A stretch of 5,719 bases of DNA from contig CACZRA010000435.1 in assembly GCA_902783395.1 (NCBI GenBank), positions 1-5,719 of the forward strand, in the 5' to 3' direction. The notes under the pieces were generated by a model. It had not been told where the DNA came from and ran no database searches. It worked only from the letters and a program-made list of their open reading frames with translations. Positions 4,719 through 5,719 of this stretch are shown here, piece by piece; within the stretch, counting starts at the first letter, position 1, and each line of letters begins with the position of its first letter. Position numbers and translations under genes: made by a program. Origin of the DNA: an uncultured Lachnospiraceae bacterium. GTDB lineage: Bacteria > Bacillota > Clostridia > Lachnospirales > Lachnospiraceae.

Positions 4719-5719
4719 TATCACGGGAAAAGTCACGGATTATATCAGCCGTCACGGTATGATAAAGCAGGGCGGAAGCGTATGCGTGGCGGTATCGGGA
4801 GGCGCGGACAGCATGTGCCTTCTTTTTTTGCTGCATGATATGGCGGATGATCTGGGAATAACCCTTTCCGCGGTACATGTGGAGCATGGGATAAGAGGAC
4901 AGGCTTCGCTTGACGATATGACTTTTGTCAAGGGAGAATGCGAAAGGCTCGGGATACCGGTCGAGGCAGTGCGGATCGATGCAAAAGCCCTTGCGGAGGA
5001 AACAGGGACTACCCTGGAGGAGGCCGCAAGAAACGGACGTTACCGTGTTTTTTCCGGTATAGATGCGGACAGGATCGCTCTCGCGCATCATATGAACGAT
5101 CAGGCGGAGACATTTTTATTTAACAGCGTAAGAGGCTCGGGGATAAGAGGCTTAAGGGGAATGGAGCCTGTGCGCGGAAGGTATATAAGGCCGCTTTTAT
5201 GTGTCACGAGGAGGGAGATCGAAGACTTCTTAAGCAGGCGGAAGATACCTTACAGGACCGATCTTACCAACGAAGATCTCAATATCGCAAGGAACCGGAT
5301 CCGTCATGCGGTGATACCGGAGCTTTTGAAGGTAAATGATGGAGCGCTGCGGCATATCTGCGAGACAGCCGAGGATGCTGCCCTTCTGGAGGATCTTCTG
5401 GCCGAAGAGGCGGGGAGGGCATCTGACGATTGTGTGATATACGGGGACGGAAGGGCAGGAGTGATCACTGTAGATCTTGACAGATTCGAACTATTGCACA
5501 AGGCAGTCGCGGCACGGGTCATAAAGGAAGCGCTGATAAGGGCTGCCGGAAGATCAAAGGATATCGGAAGACGCCATGTTGAAGCGGTTCTTTCTCTTGC
5601 CCGCGGGATGTCGGGGAGACATATCGACCTGATCTACGGGATAAAGGCATATAAGGAATTCAGACGTCTTATGATAAAGCCTCCGGGAGCTTATGAGCTT
5701 TCGGACAACGTGTATCCCA
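4708..5719 (+). CDS. tilS: tRNA(Ile)-lysidine synthase (3' end outside window)
   Basis: The first 337 codons of an N-type ATP pyrophosphatase that converts C34 of the CAU-anticodon tRNA(Ile) to lysidine, so that it reads AUA instead of AUG. It is an essential cytoplasmic enzyme, fitting a genome that uses ATA freely, as these genes do. Visible motifs are the PP-loop VAVSGGADS (27-35), VHVEHGIRG (56-64), EEAARNGRY (104-112), LAHHMNDQAET (125-135) and RNRIRHAVIPEL (195-206). A TilS C-terminal domain begins around IDLIYGIKAYKEFRRLMI near the edge. Typical length is about 430-470 residues, so roughly the last quarter is missing. The start at ATG 4708 lies 11 nt inside the divIC end and gives the usual distance to the PP-loop; no strong ribosome binding site precedes it, suggesting coupling to divIC translation. 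A T7 run in the PP-loop region (LLFLL codons) leaves the frame intact. hpt and ftsH often follow tilS in Firmicutes but cannot be seen here. Confidence 0.95.
   Translation, partial: MESDITGKVTDYISRHGMIKQGGSVCVAVSGGADSMCLLFLLHDMADDLGITLSAVHVEHGIRGQASLDDMTFVKGECERLGIPVEAVRIDAKALAEETGTTLEEAARNGRYRVFSGIDADRIALAHHMNDQAETFLFNSVRGSGIRGLRGMEPVRGRYIRPLLCVTRREIEDFLSRRKIPYRTDLTNEDLNIARNRIRHAVIPELLKVNDGALRHICETAEDAALLEDLLAEEAGRASDDCVIYGDGRAGVITVDLDRFELLHKAVAARVIKEALIRAAGRSKDIGRRHVEAVLSLARGMSGRHIDLIYGIKAYKEFRRLMIKPPGAYELSDNVYP

Noticed and set aside
4822..4830. T7 homopolymer in tilS as a possible frameshift or slippage site.
   Set aside because: The frame is uninterrupted through it, and the PP-loop before and HVEHGIRG after are both in the same frame and normally spaced.
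1..5719. Search for mobile elements, CRISPR repeats, tRNA/rRNA genes, riboswitches or a defence or toxin system.
   Set aside because: No transposase or integrase motif, direct-repeat array, tRNA-like cloverleaf or unexplained stretch over 130 nt was found; nearly all bases belong to recognisable housekeeping genes.

Overview
The window reads as ordinary chromosomal housekeeping DNA from a Gram-positive anaerobe of the class Clostridia, most likely a Lachnospiraceae relative. The reasons are a class 1B dihydroorotate dehydrogenase encoded as a pyrK-pyrD pair, an ECF-type folate transporter subunit, a DivIC-tilS pair, and tightly packed genes with GGAGG-type ribosome binding sites. Codon use mixes frequent ATA (Ile) and AGA/AGG (Arg) with roughly balanced base composition. 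The family-level placement is inference from gene content; there is no rRNA to confirm it.

Layout. Positions 2-3740 form one plus-strand array: the 3' end of pyrC, then pyrK, pyrD, an ECF folate S component (folT-like) and folC. Junctions are tight: 31 nt, an ATGA overlap at the end of the full pyrK frame, 29 nt, and another ATGA overlap. A single minus-strand gene (3743-4249) ends 2 nt from folC and encodes a CheX/CheC-like protein. Its likely intrinsic terminator lies inside the folC coding sequence. A 127-nt divergent gap (4250-4376) separates it from a second plus-strand unit: a DivIC/FtsB-type division protein (4377-4718), which overlaps tilS by 11 nt. tilS runs off the right edge.

How the genes work together. 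PyrC, PyrD and PyrK carry out consecutive steps of de novo UMP synthesis (carbamoyl-aspartate to dihydroorotate to orotate, with electrons passed to NAD+). FolT and FolC import folates and retain them as polyglutamates; folates are needed for thymidylate and purine synthesis, so the array is nucleotide-related overall. DivIC and TilS belong to the division/tRNA-modification neighbourhood common in Firmicutes.

The strongest anomaly is in pyrK. The frame is interrupted by one in-frame TAG at 855-857, just before the [2Fe-2S] cluster region, while the next 49 codons (858-1004) remain open and well conserved up to the expected ATGA junction with pyrD. I see no mobile element, CRISPR array, RNA gene, prophage gene or defence system here. 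No new biological system is evident; the noteworthy points are local ones: the amber codon, the terminator embedded in folC, and the solitary CheX-like gene.
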